In this document: positions 6,372-16,352 of the stretch, piece by piece
Layout of the letters: every line of letters starts with the position of its first letter
How positions within the stretch are numbered: the first letter of the stretch is position 1
Origin: an uncultured Oscillospiraceae bacterium
GTDB taxonomy: Bacteria > Bacillota > Clostridia > Oscillospirales > Ruminococcaceae
DNA: 64,000 nucleotides
NCBI GenBank assembly: GCA_934462925.1
Contig: CAKSIT010000009.1
Span: 1 to 64,000 of the forward strand
Direction: 5' to 3'
The notes under the pieces: generated by a model
The model's input: only the letters and a program-made list of their open reading frames with translations
Databases searched by the model: none
What the model was told of the DNA's origin: nothing
Made by a program: the position numbers and the translations under genes

Positions 6372-8984
6372 TTAGACCAAACCAAATATTCTTTTCAGAA
6401 TTGAAGAAGCGTCCGCTATGTCGACTTTTCCGTCGCCGTTGAAATCTGCCATAAGCGGGTTCGCGCCGCTTTCCATACCAACGCTGTGCTTGAGCGTTTC
6501 AAGAGCGTCTTTAATGTCCAGCACGCCGTCGTTGGTCATATCGCCCAAAAGGTCGCTGAATTCGCAGAGCATTGCGATGTAATCGCCCTTTTCGGTGACA
6601 TTCGGCAGAAATACCTTGCCGTCCGCACCGAGTTTAGCGCAGGTCACGAATACCGGCTTGCCGTCAACGGACTTATAGAGGTTCGCAAACTTGCCCGCGT
6701 GTTCAGATTTGAACGCGATTTCAAGACCCGTGGGAACTCCTGCGTTGTTGATACTGAACTGTATGCCCTCAATTCCGCGCAGACCGTCATGTTTCTGGCT
6801 TGCGGTTCTTATGAAAGAGAAATCTGCCGCCGCGGGAGCGGTTATCTCCGCGCCGTCAACGAACCGGCCGCGAGAGCTGTCAACTGTAAAGTGTACTTTA
6901 AGCTTCTTGTCTCCAATCGCCTTGATTACCTCAACAGGAACGGAAGTGTTTCCGTTAAGCTGAATTGTAACCTCCGAACCGTCTGCGAGCTTTTCAAGGT
7001 CAGCCGCAATGTCGCTCCAGCTCTTTGACGAACCGCCGATAGTGGGATAATTAGGCTCGGTATGAGTTGTGGGTCTGCTGCTTCCGCCTGTTCCTCCTCC
7101 GCCGTTTCCGCCTGAAAGCTTGGTAAATTCAGCGGTTGCAATCTCGCTGTTATAGCAGCCCTCCTTGACTGCTATCGCCTTTACGACCGCGTTATTTGTG
7201 ATGGTAAAAGGAGCGGTGTATCTGCTGCTGTCCGCGGTAGGTTCGGTGCCGTCCGTGGTGTAGAAGACAGACGCGCCCTCCTGCGCGGTAATGCTGACTT
7301 TGCAGGAATTTCTGAACGTGCCGCCGTCGGGAGTGATAGCGGGAGCGTCAAGCGCAGGAATATCTTTGATTTTTGCCGTAAAATCGACTGAGAACTTTGC
7401 GCCGCCTGCGCGCTCAGGGTCGTAAACGCCGTCCTCGGCGGTGTATGTAACGGTTACCTTAACCTCGGAGTTGTATGCGGGGAACTCTCCGTTCGCACCG
7501 TAAAATCCGCTTGCAGAAACTCTTGCGTCTGTCATGGATACGGTTTCTGTGTAGCCGCTGTTGTAGGTGATAGTCAGTTCGCCGCCCGAGAGGTCAAGAC
7601 CCTCGCGGTATTCGTAGTCTGTTCTGGGCTGCTTGCTGATTATTACGCTGTCGATATAATCGGCGCTGCAATTCATCTGCTCCTCAAAAAAGACTGTGCC
7701 GTCCCTGAAATTAGCGCCCTCGCTCAGGAATTCAATGTCCTTCGCCACGACATGAGCTTTCAGCGTAATTGTCTGCGCCTTGTGCGAAGCGGGGTCAAAG
7801 CCCGATACTTCGTCGTAAACCACCTTTGCAATTACTTTACTGCTTCCGTCCGCGCCGGTAATCAAAGCTCTGCCTAAAGGCGCGGTATCGTCCTTAACGG
7901 AGCTGTCCACATAAGCGCCGTCAACTTGCGGTGCTGTGAAGTCGGGATCGCGAGTGGCATTGTTTAACGATTCAAGCAGCTTATCGGGGCTGTCAAAATC
8001 GCCGTAGCTTATTGTTGGGAGTTCGCCCAAAAGCTGAGGCTTGCCCGCCTCTATCTTCAGCTTTCCGATTGTTACGGTCTTTTCAGCGCCGACGCTGTAA
8101 AGCGTAATTTCAGTGTTGTAGCGGCTGTCTTCGAGAACAACGCACGCACTGGATACAAATTTGTGCTCGTTGTTTGCCCCCTCGGCAGAATTATAAGCGA
8201 GCGACTTAGCGTCTGTTATTTCCTCGCCGTTAAGGAAACGTTTGACTGAAACCGACACGCAGATATTTTCATTTGCCTCATTGCTTGTTTTCACAATCAT
8301 AGTCGGCTTGGATACGCTGACGTCTGCGTTCAGCTCATATGTGCCGTCGGCGTTCTGAATACCCTCAACTTCAAGAGCAGGTGCGTCAAGCTGATAGAAC
8401 GTCCACTGACCTTGCCAATTTTCGTACTTTTCATTCCAACCCCCGTCTTGCGCGCAGCCGTAGAGTATGCAGTGGTCGTCCTTGTCGTAGAACCTTATGG
8501 ACTTAAACTCAATGCTTGAGTATGACTGGTCCTCAAGCTCCATCCAGAACTTTCCGTTTGCCATGCTGGCTTTATCAGCGTCAGTAAAAGTGTATTTCAG
8601 GTCGCCGGAATAAGCCGCATCTTTCACGAAGGAATCGAAATCAATTCTATTGCCGCCTTTACCGTACCCGCCGAAATTGATGGTTGCCCCCGTAGGTATA
8701 TCTTGATAAATTCGGTTTGAATAGAAGTCTTTGATATCAACGCTCAGTTCAAATCTAACCGCCTGCTCCAGCGCAGAGTTTTCCTCCGAAAATTCAAAAT
8801 CATAGCCTTTTCGGTAATATTCTTTTTCTATTTTGTCATTGCCATCCCTAAAAATACCGTAACCGCCTCCGGAAGTTGCATCCCAATTGTAAGTGTAAGC
8901 GTTTGCTATGCTTACGCTCACCGCAACCGTTGTCATGGTAGCCGCAGCGGCTATCGCCCATTTAATTGATGATTTAAGTTTCAT
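6372..8984 (-). CDS. Secreted dockerin-bearing surface protein
   Basis: 870 residues. An N-terminal signal peptide (KLKSSIKWAIAAAATMTTVA...ANA, 1-29) is followed by a beta-rich region that could bind carbohydrate, Ig-like segments including a 'GYTETVSM' bacterial Ig motif, a chitobiase C-terminal-like (CHB_HEX) domain with VFYTTDGTEPTADSSRY (about 548-630), a Gly/Ser-rich linker, a second unknown beta domain, and a type I dockerin (about 810-870) with two calcium loops (DMTNDGVLDIKDAL and DFNGDGKVDIADA). Start ATG at 8984 has GGGAGG five bases upstream. The dockerin implies docking to a cohesin scaffold at the cell surface; no cohesin or catalytic domain is seen here. The C-terminal third is closely similar to that of the broken gene at 10266. 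Confidence 0.85.
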   Translation of the reverse strand: MKLKSSIKWAIAAAATMTTVAVSVSIANAYTYNWDATSGGGYGIFRDGNDKIEKEYYRKGYDFEFSEENSALEQAVRFELSVDIKDFYSNRIYQDIPTGATINFGGYGKGGNRIDFDSFVKDAAYSGDLKYTFTDADKASMANGKFWMELEDQSYSSIEFKSIRFYDKDDHCILYGCAQDGGWNEKYENWQGQWTFYQLDAPALEVEGIQNADGTYELNADVSVSKPTMIVKTSNEANENICVSVSVKRFLNGEEITDAKSLAYNSAEGANNEHKFVSSACVVLEDSRYNTEITLYSVGAEKTVTIGKLKIEAGKPQLLGELPTISYGDFDSPDKLLESLNNATRDPDFTAPQVDGAYVDSSVKDDTAPLGRALITGADGSSKVIAKVVYDEVSGFDPASHKAQTITLKAHVVAKDIEFLSEGANFRDGTVFFEEQMNCSADYIDSVIISKQPRTDYEYREGLDLSGGELTITYNSGYTETVSMTDARVSASGFYGANGEFPAYNSEVKVTVTYTAEDGVYDPERAGGAKFSVDFTAKIKDIPALDAPAITPDGGTFRNSCKVSITAQEGASVFYTTDGTEPTADSSRYTAPFTITNNAVVKAIAVKEGCYNSEIATAEFTKLSGGNGGGGTGGSSRPTTHTEPNYPTIGGSSKSWSDIAADLEKLADGSEVTIQLNGNTSVPVEVIKAIGDKKLKVHFTVDSSRGRFVDGAEITAPAAADFSFIRTASQKHDGLRGIEGIQFSINNAGVPTGLEIAFKSEHAGKFANLYKSVDGKPVFVTCAKLGADGKVFLPNVTEKGDYIAMLCEFSDLLGDMTNDGVLDIKDALETLKHSVGMESGANPLMADFNGDGKVDIADASSILKRIFGLV

Positions 8985-9028
8985 TATAACCTCCCAGTAT
9001 ATCAATGCCTGTTTTCCGTGCCTTTTAT

Positions 9029-9057
9029 ATTATACATTTGTTTCGGGGATTTGTCAA
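9029..9057 (-). promoter_or_regulatory. Promoter of the first dockerin gene
   Basis: Minus strand TTGACA (9057-9052), 17 bases, TATAAT (9034-9029). Upstream are GTTCCAAG, GTTCCGTG and GTTCCATG boxes on the same strand with their first bases at 9069, 9089 and 9112, that is at 20- and 23-base intervals. Confidence 0.8.
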
Positions 9058-9094
9058 TAGACTTGGAACTAATAGTATAAGCACGGAACGAATA

Positions 9095-9138
9095 AAATCG
9101 CCAACATGGAACGAACGAGCTTTCGTTCCATGTTGGCG
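9095..9138 (-). terminator. Perfect 17-bp hairpin after the LytTR gene
   Basis: Arms 9099-9115 and 9122-9138 pair perfectly, with a six-base loop. On the minus strand the stem is followed by ATTTTATT, so it can end the LytTR transcript. The arms also hold the GTTCCATGTTGG box found upstream of the other dockerin gene, so it may double as an operator. Confidence 0.65.
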
Positions 9139-9174
9139 CTGTTTATTAAGACAATTCTGTATAATTATTACACT

Positions 9175-9966
9175 TTATTCCATCAGCTTTTTCAGATACA
9201 TCAGCATTGCTTTTTCGCCGACTGTCTTTTCTACCGAGAAATTCGTATCAGATATATCGAACAGAAGGCAGCCGCAGTGTCCCTTGAACGTAGGGAAGCA
9301 GACTATCCGCAGATATTTGTCTATCTCGGGGCTGTAATCGACTATTTCAAGAGTCTCGCCATACAGCACGGAATGCTCGTAGCTGCGCAGCCATTTTGAA
9401 TCCATGTTGGAGAAAATGCTTCCGAATGATTTCCCGATAAGCGCGTCCAGCGGGCATTCTTCAAGCTTGGCAAGCGCTTCGTTTCCATAGCGGAATATCC
9501 AGTCCACCGCCTGACTTTCCTCGTTGAATATCATCTCAATGTCGGTGAACGCAATGGGAATGTTGTCAAAGCACTTGTAATGCTGATGGTATTCCTCGTT
9601 ATCAATGGGATTGTCGTTGTCGGCAAGCGACTCTATTATCGAATGCTGTTTCGCGTGGAACTTCTCCAGTATCTCCCTGCGGTGCTGCGTGGCATATTCA
9701 AGCGATTCGCCGTTTGACAGAACAATGAGCTTGCCCACGCTGTGGATAGCCATTGCGGAAACAAGACACCCGCGGGTTATTCTTATAAAATTAGCGCTTA
9801 GCGTATCCTGAAGCTCGGCAAATGTCATGCGCGTCTTAAGCACGCTTCCGTCCGAGGTGTGGATAAACGCGTCCTGCTTCTTCATAGAAATATACAATAT
9901 ACTGCTTTCGGGTATGTCGTAATGCTTTCGGTCGGATATGAACGAGATGTTTTTTTCGGTGTCCAT
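9175..9966 (-). CDS. LytTR-type DNA-binding regulator with PAS domain
   Basis: 263 residues. Residues about 5-100 match the LytTR DNA-binding domain (ILYISMKKQDAFIHTSDG, FIRITRGCLVSAMAIHSV). Residues about 130-255 look like a PAS fold (FDNIPIAFTDIEMIF, WIFRYGNEALAKLEECPLDA, LIGKSF). There is no receiver domain, and the DNA-binding part is N-terminal, the reverse of most LytTR response regulators. Start ATG at 9966 follows AAAGGAGAC. It lies between two dockerin genes on the same strand with its own promoter and a hairpin after it, so it probably senses a small ligand or redox state and controls one or both surface genes (inference). Confidence 0.82.
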   Translation of the reverse strand: MDTEKNISFISDRKHYDIPESSILYISMKKQDAFIHTSDGSVLKTRMTFAELQDTLSANFIRITRGCLVSAMAIHSVGKLIVLSNGESLEYATQHRREILEKFHAKQHSIIESLADNDNPIDNEEYHQHYKCFDNIPIAFTDIEMIFNEESQAVDWIFRYGNEALAKLEECPLDALIGKSFGSIFSNMDSKWLRSYEHSVLYGETLEIVDYSPEIDKYLRIVCFPTFKGHCGCLLFDISDTNFSVEKTVGEKAMLMYLKKLME

Positions 9967-10055
9967 TCGTTGTCTCCTTTATTGTGTGAAGATTTAATAA
10001 TATGAAAGCTCACCTGACGGTCAGCGTATGTGCGGGAACATATTACCTTTGATTT

Positions 10056-10084
10056 ATTATACCACTTATCCGAAAATATTGCAA
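10056..10084 (-). promoter_or_regulatory. Promoter of the LytTR-PAS gene, with MITE at its -35 box
   Basis: Minus strand TTGCAA (10084-10079), 17 bases, TATAAT (10061-10056). The GCAA of the -35 box is also the target duplication of the family A element that ends at 10085, so the element sits directly upstream of the promoter. Confidence 0.65.
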
Positions 10085-10208
10085 GGTCGCCTCTAAAAAC
10101 CGGTTTGAAAAGTGAAAACTGGCAGAGCGCGCCGAATGCGGGGAGGTTTGAAGAAGCAGGCGGTGTGCTATACACATTTTCACTCAAACAAATTTTTTAG
10201 AGGCTGCC
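10085..10208. mobile_element. MITE-like element, family A, copy 1 (124 bp)
   Basis: Ends are GGTCGCCTCTAAAAACC and, inverted, GGCAGCCTCTAAAAAAT. GCAA occurs on both sides (10081-10084 and 10209-10212), a 4-base target duplication. Shortest copy, lacking most of the middle. No coding capacity. Confidence 0.8.
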
Positions 10209-10213
10209 GCAAT

Positions 10214-10253
10214 AAAAACAGCCGGAACATATCATAAAATACATTCCGGCCGT
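10214..10253 (-). terminator. Terminator of the second dockerin gene
   Basis: Minus strand AACGGCCGGAATGTAT, loop, ATATGTTCCGGCTGTT then TTTATT. Lies directly after the stop codon at 10266. Confidence 0.75.
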
Positions 10254-10265
10254 TGAATCTCCGTC

Positions 10266-12491
10266 TCAGAATATGACCCGCTTGAGAATATCTGACGCGT
10301 CGCGAATGTTTACAGTGCCGTCATTGTTGAAGTCGCCCATAAGAGGATTTGCGCCGTCTGCCACACCAACGCTGTACTTGAGCGTTTCAAGAGCGTCTTT
10401 AATGTCCAGCACGCCGTCGTTGGTCATATCGCCCAAAAGGTCGCTGAATTCGCACACCATTACAACATACTCGCCTGCGGAGTCAGCACCCGTAATAGTC
10501 GCAGTGCCGTCCGCGCCGAGCTTTGCGCAGCCATGGAATATCAGCTTCCCGTCAACAAGCTTATATACGTTAGCAAACTGACCCGCGAACTCCTTACGGA
10601 AGCTGAGCTTCAGGTCTGACGGGATTTTTGTGCCCGATACCCTGAGGTCAGCGCCGAATATGCCGCGCAGCGCGCTTTTGTCGGCGCTGCCGGAAAGCGC
10701 CGAGAAGTCCGCCGCAGAAACCGAGGTTATCTCAGAGCCGTCTGTAAGCCAGCTCTTTAAGCTGTCCGCAGCGAACTCAACACGGAGCTTCTTTCCTGCA
10801 ATCACTTTGATAACGTCAGCCGGAACTTCATATGCGCCGTTGAGCATGATTTTTACCGTGCCGCCGTCCTGACGCTTAGCAAGTTCGGCAGATATTTCCG
10901 CCCAGCTCATCGATATACCATCGATAGAAGGTACGGACTCTGTATCCGGTCTTGTCGGTCTGTAAGAGCCGCCCGAACCGCCGGACTGAGTCTTACGCGT
11001 GAATACAGCCGAAGTAACGGAGCTTTCAGCTTCTCCGACAAAAGCAGCCGCCTTTATCGTTGTTGTTGCCGTTATCGTGAACCCGCCGCTGTATTTTGCG
11101 GAGGAAGCGGTAGGTTCTGTACCATCGGTGGTATAATGGATTGCAGCGCCATCGGTGGCGCAGGTGATGGTGACAGTCTGCGAACCGGTAAAGCTTCCGC
11201 CGTTCGGTGTAATGACCGGAGCCTTAACCGCCTTGAACGCAGGAGTTATCACATAACCGCATACCGTGCATTTCTCTGCAGTTGTTTCGGTAGCTGCGCC
11301 TCCTGAAACGTGCGCGGACTTTTCGCCTGCAATGCCGCAGCCTGTGCATTCACGCCAGTGTTCGTCCTTGTCTGATTTCCATTCCCTTGACCATTTGTGG
11401 GAGGATACTATGACCTCGGCGGAACAATTGCCTGCCTTGTAAAACTCGTTTTCCTCCGTCTTTGCGGTAACGGTGATAACGGTTTCCTCTTCCAGACCGT
11501 TCGGGATAACGAAGCTGCCGCCGGTAATGGCTGTTTCAGTTCCGCCTGCGGTGTAGAACAGTTCCGCAGCGGGAACATCGCTGAACTTTGCATTGTTGGG
11601 GTTAGCTGCGCAAACGCTTACGGTTATCTTTGTACCCGGCAGCGCGGAGAACGGCTTAGTGGTGACTGTCACAACGGGAACTGCCTTTTTGAACGATACC
11701 TCTACTTCCCGTGTGAGTTTATTGCCATTCAGCCCTTTTATGCCCGAAAGGTCGTAGTTTTCATCATCAACGGTCATGAACGCCCCGAACTTTCTGCTTT
11801 TAGAATCGGGGACAGCGCTGCTGTCCGTCCATTCCCAGCCCTCGGTCAGTTCTGCGTCCTTAAGCGCCTTTCCGTACTCAACGGAAGCCTCGGGTTCTGT
11901 GATAATCACCTTTGAGACAGTAAAAGCGCATTCTGCCGACTTTCCGGTGAGGCAGTCAAAACCGCTTCCGACGTACTTGACAGAGATGATATGCTTCTTT
12001 GCATTCAGCGGATAAGTTATCTCTATCCTGACCTTCAACGTCTTATCCATATAGAGTACGCCGATGTCTTCGCCGTCCAGCATGAGTTTGAGTTTGTTTC
12101 CGAGGACAGGCGCAGCGTTGACTGCAATCTTTGCACCGTCAAGGCTCAGCTCAAAATCCTCCGTCCTTACGCCGTCGTATGCGAGGCTTGCGACTACGCT
12201 GTTCCAGTTCTCGCCGGTTTCCGGAGCGGACTGAACATCGAACGCGAAGTGCAGCGTATCCTTATAAGTCGGTGACTTGTCGGTGTTTTCAAGCGTCAGC
12301 CTGTATTTTACGCCGACGGTGTATTTGTCCGTTTTGAAAGCGGTAAGCTCCGGATAGAAAAGAACTCTTGCGGTGTTAGCCGCCTTGCTCCATTCGCTTC
12401 CAAGTTTTTCTAAAACACTCGGATTCGTCAGGCCTGTGGTATCAAGGCCGCTGCCGAATTTCTGTCTTCCGGCAATGTCGATGTTATATAA
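10266..12491 (-). pseudogene. Broken giant dockerin protein, segment 4 (C-terminal part)
   Basis: About 740 codons from the second MITE to the stop. Contains Ig-like beta domains (KLKLMLDGEDIGVLYMDKTL and following), an H.W..W..D..HW.EC..CG module (SHKWSREWKSDKDEHWRECT) common in Firmicutes surface proteins, a CHB_HEX-like domain (IHYTTDGTEPTASSAKY), a Gly/Ser linker and a type I dockerin (DMTNDGVLDIKDAL, DFNNDGTVNIRDASDIL). The frame is open across the MITE edge, but the only starts lie inside the MITE. Removing the MITE and one TTAT copy joins it in frame to segment 3 (ITNCLYNIDIAG). As it stands it lacks a signal peptide and could not be exported. Confidence 0.8.
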
Positions 12492-12721
12492 GGTCACCTC
12501 TAAAAACCTTGTTTGAGTGAAAATGTGTATAGCGCACCGACTGCTTCTGTCAACAAGCGAAATTTCTGATGTGACGGCGTCCATGCCGTCACTTGGTTAT
12601 TTCGCCGTGCAACATCATGTTGCACCTCCTCGTAAGGCATACAGCCTTACTTCGTCGGCTTTCATCGCATTCGGCGCACTCTACCCATTTTCCCTTTTCA
12701 AACCGGTTTTTAGAGATTCCC
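12492..12721. mobile_element. MITE-like element, family A, copy 2 (230 bp), in the surface gene
   Basis: Ends GGTCACCTCTAAAAACC and, inverted, GGGAATCTCTAAAAACC. The 4-base duplication ATAA (TTAT on the coding strand) flanks it. Its middle holds small palindromes: GTGACGGC...GCCGTCAC, TGCAACATCATGTTGCA and GTAAGGC...GCCTTAC. Nearly identical to the copy at 16123 but in the opposite orientation. A long open frame across it is a by-product of base composition, not a gene. Confidence 0.85.
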
Positions 12722-15628
12722 ATAAGCAATTTGTGATACTGCCGTTTGCGTTTTCACCGACGGCTGCGCCTGCATACAGGGAAACGGTACTCTCTGTCGT
12801 GCCGCTGTTTGAGCCGCAGATACCGCCGGATTTTCCGTCGGAAGACACATTGCCGAAGAAGAAGCAGTCCGTGATTGTTCCGGAGTTCTGACCGCAGATA
12901 CCGCCTGCGGTTTCGCCGCTGACATCAACGTTATCCACAGCGCAGTTTTCGATAGTTCCGCCGCTGCTGACTGCGCAGATGCCGCCGCTTACAGTACCGT
13001 TCGCGAAGGACGATTCCGCCAGCCTGATGTTGCTTATCGTGCCGCCGTTTATCAGCCTTGCAAACCATGCCAGCTCGCACGGCTTGCTTATCAGATAGCA
13101 GCCGTTTTCCTCAGTCGGCTTTGTGAGCATGAAATCGCAGCAGTCATCGCAGTACTGAGTATTTTCATCATGGTTGTGGTAGGTCCTGCCGAAGTAAACA
13201 CGGTTCGCCTCGTTAATCGCAGTCGGGAGTTTGTCATTGCCTCTCTTGAACCCCCACGTCTGCGAACTTCCGTTGAGCTTGTATGCGATTTCGGCGAAAT
13301 TATCGGTTTTGTCCAGAACGTAACAGTAGTCTGTTTTTCCATTGTCGGAAGCCACGAACGGAGTGCTGCTTCCGGACGAGATTTGATATATGTACGAACC
13401 TGTTATAGTTCCGTCATTGATTCCTGCAATTCCGCCTGCGTCAGCGGTGCCGCTGAATATGAAGTTTACAACGCCGACGTTCGATATCTCTGCGCCGCTG
13501 CCGCTCACACCGAACAGTCCGACCGGCTCTGTGGAGTTTTCTTTCACAAGGCCGCTGATGATATGTCCCTTGCCGTCAAACGTGCCTGTGAACGGCTTGG
13601 TTTGTGTTCCTATCGGAGTCCAGATAATGGCGTCCTGTGCGCTGATGTCCTCGTTTACGGTGATGTCGTTCACAAGTACTGCTTCTATACTGCTGTCGGT
13701 GTTATTTACACAGGCTGAGAACCAGTAAAGCTCTCGTGTCGTGCTTATCTGATATACGCCGTTTTCCTGCTTTGGCGTTTTGACGCAGTTGGGGCAGTCA
13801 TCTTCAATTGTACCGACGGTATGGTTATGCCAGCCGAGGTTAGTGTAATCCCTGATGACCTTGTTGCCGGAAGTCCGCGCACGGGGATAATCGTCGCCTC
13901 CGATAATCTGACCCCAGACGTCCTGCGTACCGCCATCGGGCAGCGTATTCAGCAGTTCGGCAACCTCGCCGCTCTTGAACTGCTTCTCGGTTCTGGCGTT
14001 TGTGTCTGTAGAATCGCTTCGGAAATAGCAATTTCTGACGTTTTTTCCGCTGGGGTCTTCGTTGGCTGTTCCGTTGGTATTTGTTCCGGATACCGTTCCT
14101 ATGAAGAAGCAGTTGGAAATCTCGCTTTCTTTTGAGTAACCCGCGATACCGCCGACGTAATCACCGCCGGTGAAATCTCCGACAACGCCGAGGTTCTTTA
14201 TTACAGCCGGATTGCTGAACCTGCTTACATAGCCGAAAAGCCCGACATAATCCATAGAGGTGTCGTTTACAGTCAGGTTCGTAATAACGTGACCCCTGCC
14301 GTCAAATTCCCCTTGAAATGCTTTATCCTTATTAGTTCCGATAGGCGTCCATTCAACGTCGGTCATGTCGATATCGGCGGTGAGGACTGCGTCCGGATTA
14401 CCATTGACCCTGTTTACATAGTCGGCAAACCACAGCAGTTCGCTGGGTGTGCCTATCTGATATACGCCATCATCCTTCGCAGGCTCCTGCGGAATAACAG
14501 TACCGCATATCGGGCATGCTGCCGAGCCCAGATGATTGTGATACTGTTCAGCAAAGTTTATCACTTTATTGCTGCCGTCATTGCCGATTTCCCTGTATGC
14601 TGTGGGGAGAAGCTCGACGGGTTCGCCTTCGCTGTTGGTTACCACCTGTCCCCATACGTTGCCATTACCGTTTTCGGTAAAATACTTATTCATCAGATAA
14701 GCGACCCTGCCGCTTTCAAAACCCTTTGCGGTCATTGCGGAACAGTTAATTCCGGACAGGGTTTCCTCATTGTCTGCAAGGCAGTAGTTGTTTTTCAGCC
14801 TGCCATTGCCCTTACCGCTGACGCTGCCGACGAACTTATCGCTGTTAGTTCCCTCCAGTTTGACGTTGTAAGTGAAGCAGCCTGCTATAAAATCGTATTC
14901 TGCGCCGTTTACGTCGATAAGCGCGCCTGCGATTCCGCCAACGTTTGTCCCATTGAAATAGCTGTCAACAATGCCAACGCCTTTTATCCGAGGACAGCCC
15001 TGCGTTTTTCCGAACAGACCCGCATAATCCCCGCCGTTAACGTACAGACCGGAAATCGTATGACCGTTGCCGTTGAAATTGCCGTTGAAATAATTTTTGC
15101 CCGTGTCGTTATTCATCGCGCCGATAGGCGTCCACTTTATCAGTTCATCTTCTTTTCCCTGAACGTTTCCGCTTGCGCCCAGAAGATTTTTATTGAAAAC
15201 TATGTCGCTCATGAGGACGGCTCTTATACCGGTATCATTTTTTTCGTTGACCAGTTTTGCCAGTCCGAGAAGCTCGTGGTAGTTGGTTATTTCATATTGG
15301 GGATTGCCGATAGGGTTTCTGGAAACGGGATAATAAGGGTCCCACGCAACTCCGCGGCAGTCGGCGCAGTCGAACTGACCTGCGCTGTCATGGTTGTGAT
15401 AGCCTGTTTCAGAGGGATAAACCGCATAGCTGGCGTCGCCGAAAGTGGGGCATTCATCAATGCCAAGGTTCTGCACCCAGATGTTGGCATAACCGTTCTC
15501 TTTGGATTTATCGCTTTTCAGGTTCAGCCTCCACGCAAGTTCGCCGGAAGCCACCTGCTCTTCTGTAAAGGTGAATGCAGTTTGATTTAATTCGTTGGGC
15601 TTGAATGCAGTTGTTTGTTCCCTTTTTT
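12722..15628 (-). pseudogene. Broken giant dockerin protein, segment 3 (repeat region)
   Basis: About 970 codons of a repeated module of roughly 170 residues: an opening such as YQIGTPSELLWFADYVNRVN, WTPIGT, a GLUG-like GHIISGL...GLFG...VGGIAG region, and a closing HNH plus CxxC motif. The HNH/CxxC ends are HNHDSAGQFDCADC, HNHLGSAACPIC, HNHTVGTIEDDCPNC and HNHDENTQYCDDC. The frame differs from segment 2; the switch falls near the run of six T at 15623-15628. The segment ends at the MITE at 12721 within a further GLUG unit (GSITNCL). Confidence 0.8.
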
Positions 15629-16122
15629 GCTTTTGCTGAACGGAAGAGTACCCTCAAGATAGAACAGGCAACGCTTCGTGGCAAAATCATCAGTATAGTT
15701 CATCAGCTGCGGAGCTTTACTGCCATCATTATATGCGACGTTTCCTATATTGTAGGAATATTTGGGGCTTTTATATTTGGTACATGCAGTCCCGACAAGA
15801 CCCGCCACATCCATATCGCCGGAAACAGCGCCTGTGTTGTAGATATAGCAGATGGGGGAATCATTTTTTCCTTCTCCATATCCCAGAACACCGCCGACGC
15901 TCGTTTCGCCTTTAACAGTACCATCGTTATGGCAATACCAAATCTTTTCAGCGTTGCCGCCTGCATAACCGACTACGCCGCCGACGAAATTCTTTCCGGT
16001 GACAGTCGCTGCGCTGGAGCTGTAAAGGATAGTGCCTCTGCATTCGCTTGCGATACCGCCGACTCTGTCGCCCGTGCCGGTGACGGTCACATCCGACCCG
16101 ACGGTACAATTTGTTATGTTAT
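15629..16122 (-). pseudogene. Broken giant dockerin protein, segment 2
   Basis: About 165 codons of GLUG-type repeats (ITNCTVGSDVTVTGTG, VGGIASECRGTI, FVGGVVGYAGG, SVGGVLGYGEG). The frame runs on from inside the MITE and ends 36 bases past the shift at TAA 15587. In the next frame the expected text resumes (TTAFKPNELNQTAFTFTEEQ). The coding strand there reads GCAAAAAAGGG, so a one-base slip in the A run explains the break. Confidence 0.75.
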
Positions 16123-16352
16123 GGGAATCTCTAAAAACCGGTTTGAAAAGGGAAAATGGGTAGAGTGCGCCGAATGCGATGAAAGCCGACGAAGTAAGGC
16201 TGTATGCCTTACGAGGAGGTGCAACATGATGTTGCACGGCGAAATAACCAAGTGACGGCATGGACGCCGTCACATCAGAAATTTCGCTTGTTGACAGAAG
16301 CAGTCGGTGTGCTATACACATTTTCCCTCAAACGAGGTTTTTAGAGGTGACC
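16123..16352. mobile_element. MITE-like element, family A, copy 3 (230 bp), in the surface gene
   Basis: Near-identical to the copy at 12492 and in inverted orientation to it, with the same internal palindromes. The flanks (TTAT and TGAT) give no clean 4-base duplication, and the text on each side suggests that some GLUG sequence was lost with the insertion. Together the two copies bracket a 3.4-kb segment as an inverted pair. Confidence 0.85.

Noticed and set aside
12517-12891. Open frame of 124 codons across the family A element (also seen in the copy at 16123)
   Set aside because: It lies within the MITE and runs into the antisense of the surface gene; no ribosome site and the same text recurs only because the element is repeated.
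14289-15590. Plus-strand frame of 433 codons opposite the surface protein repeats
   Set aside because: Mirror of a biased coding strand; no ribosome site and the opposite strand reads as clear GLUG repeats.
15623-15628. Possible programmed -1 frameshift at the A run (coding strand GCAAAAAAGGG)
   Set aside because: The zero frame reads AAA AAA GGG rather than a full slippery heptamer, and the gene is already cut by two insertions, so ordinary mutation or a sequencing error is likelier.
12492-16352. Present inversion of the segment between the two MITE copies
   Set aside because: All coding segments now face the same way and the TTAT duplication at 12492 fits the present order, so the segment is in its original orientation.
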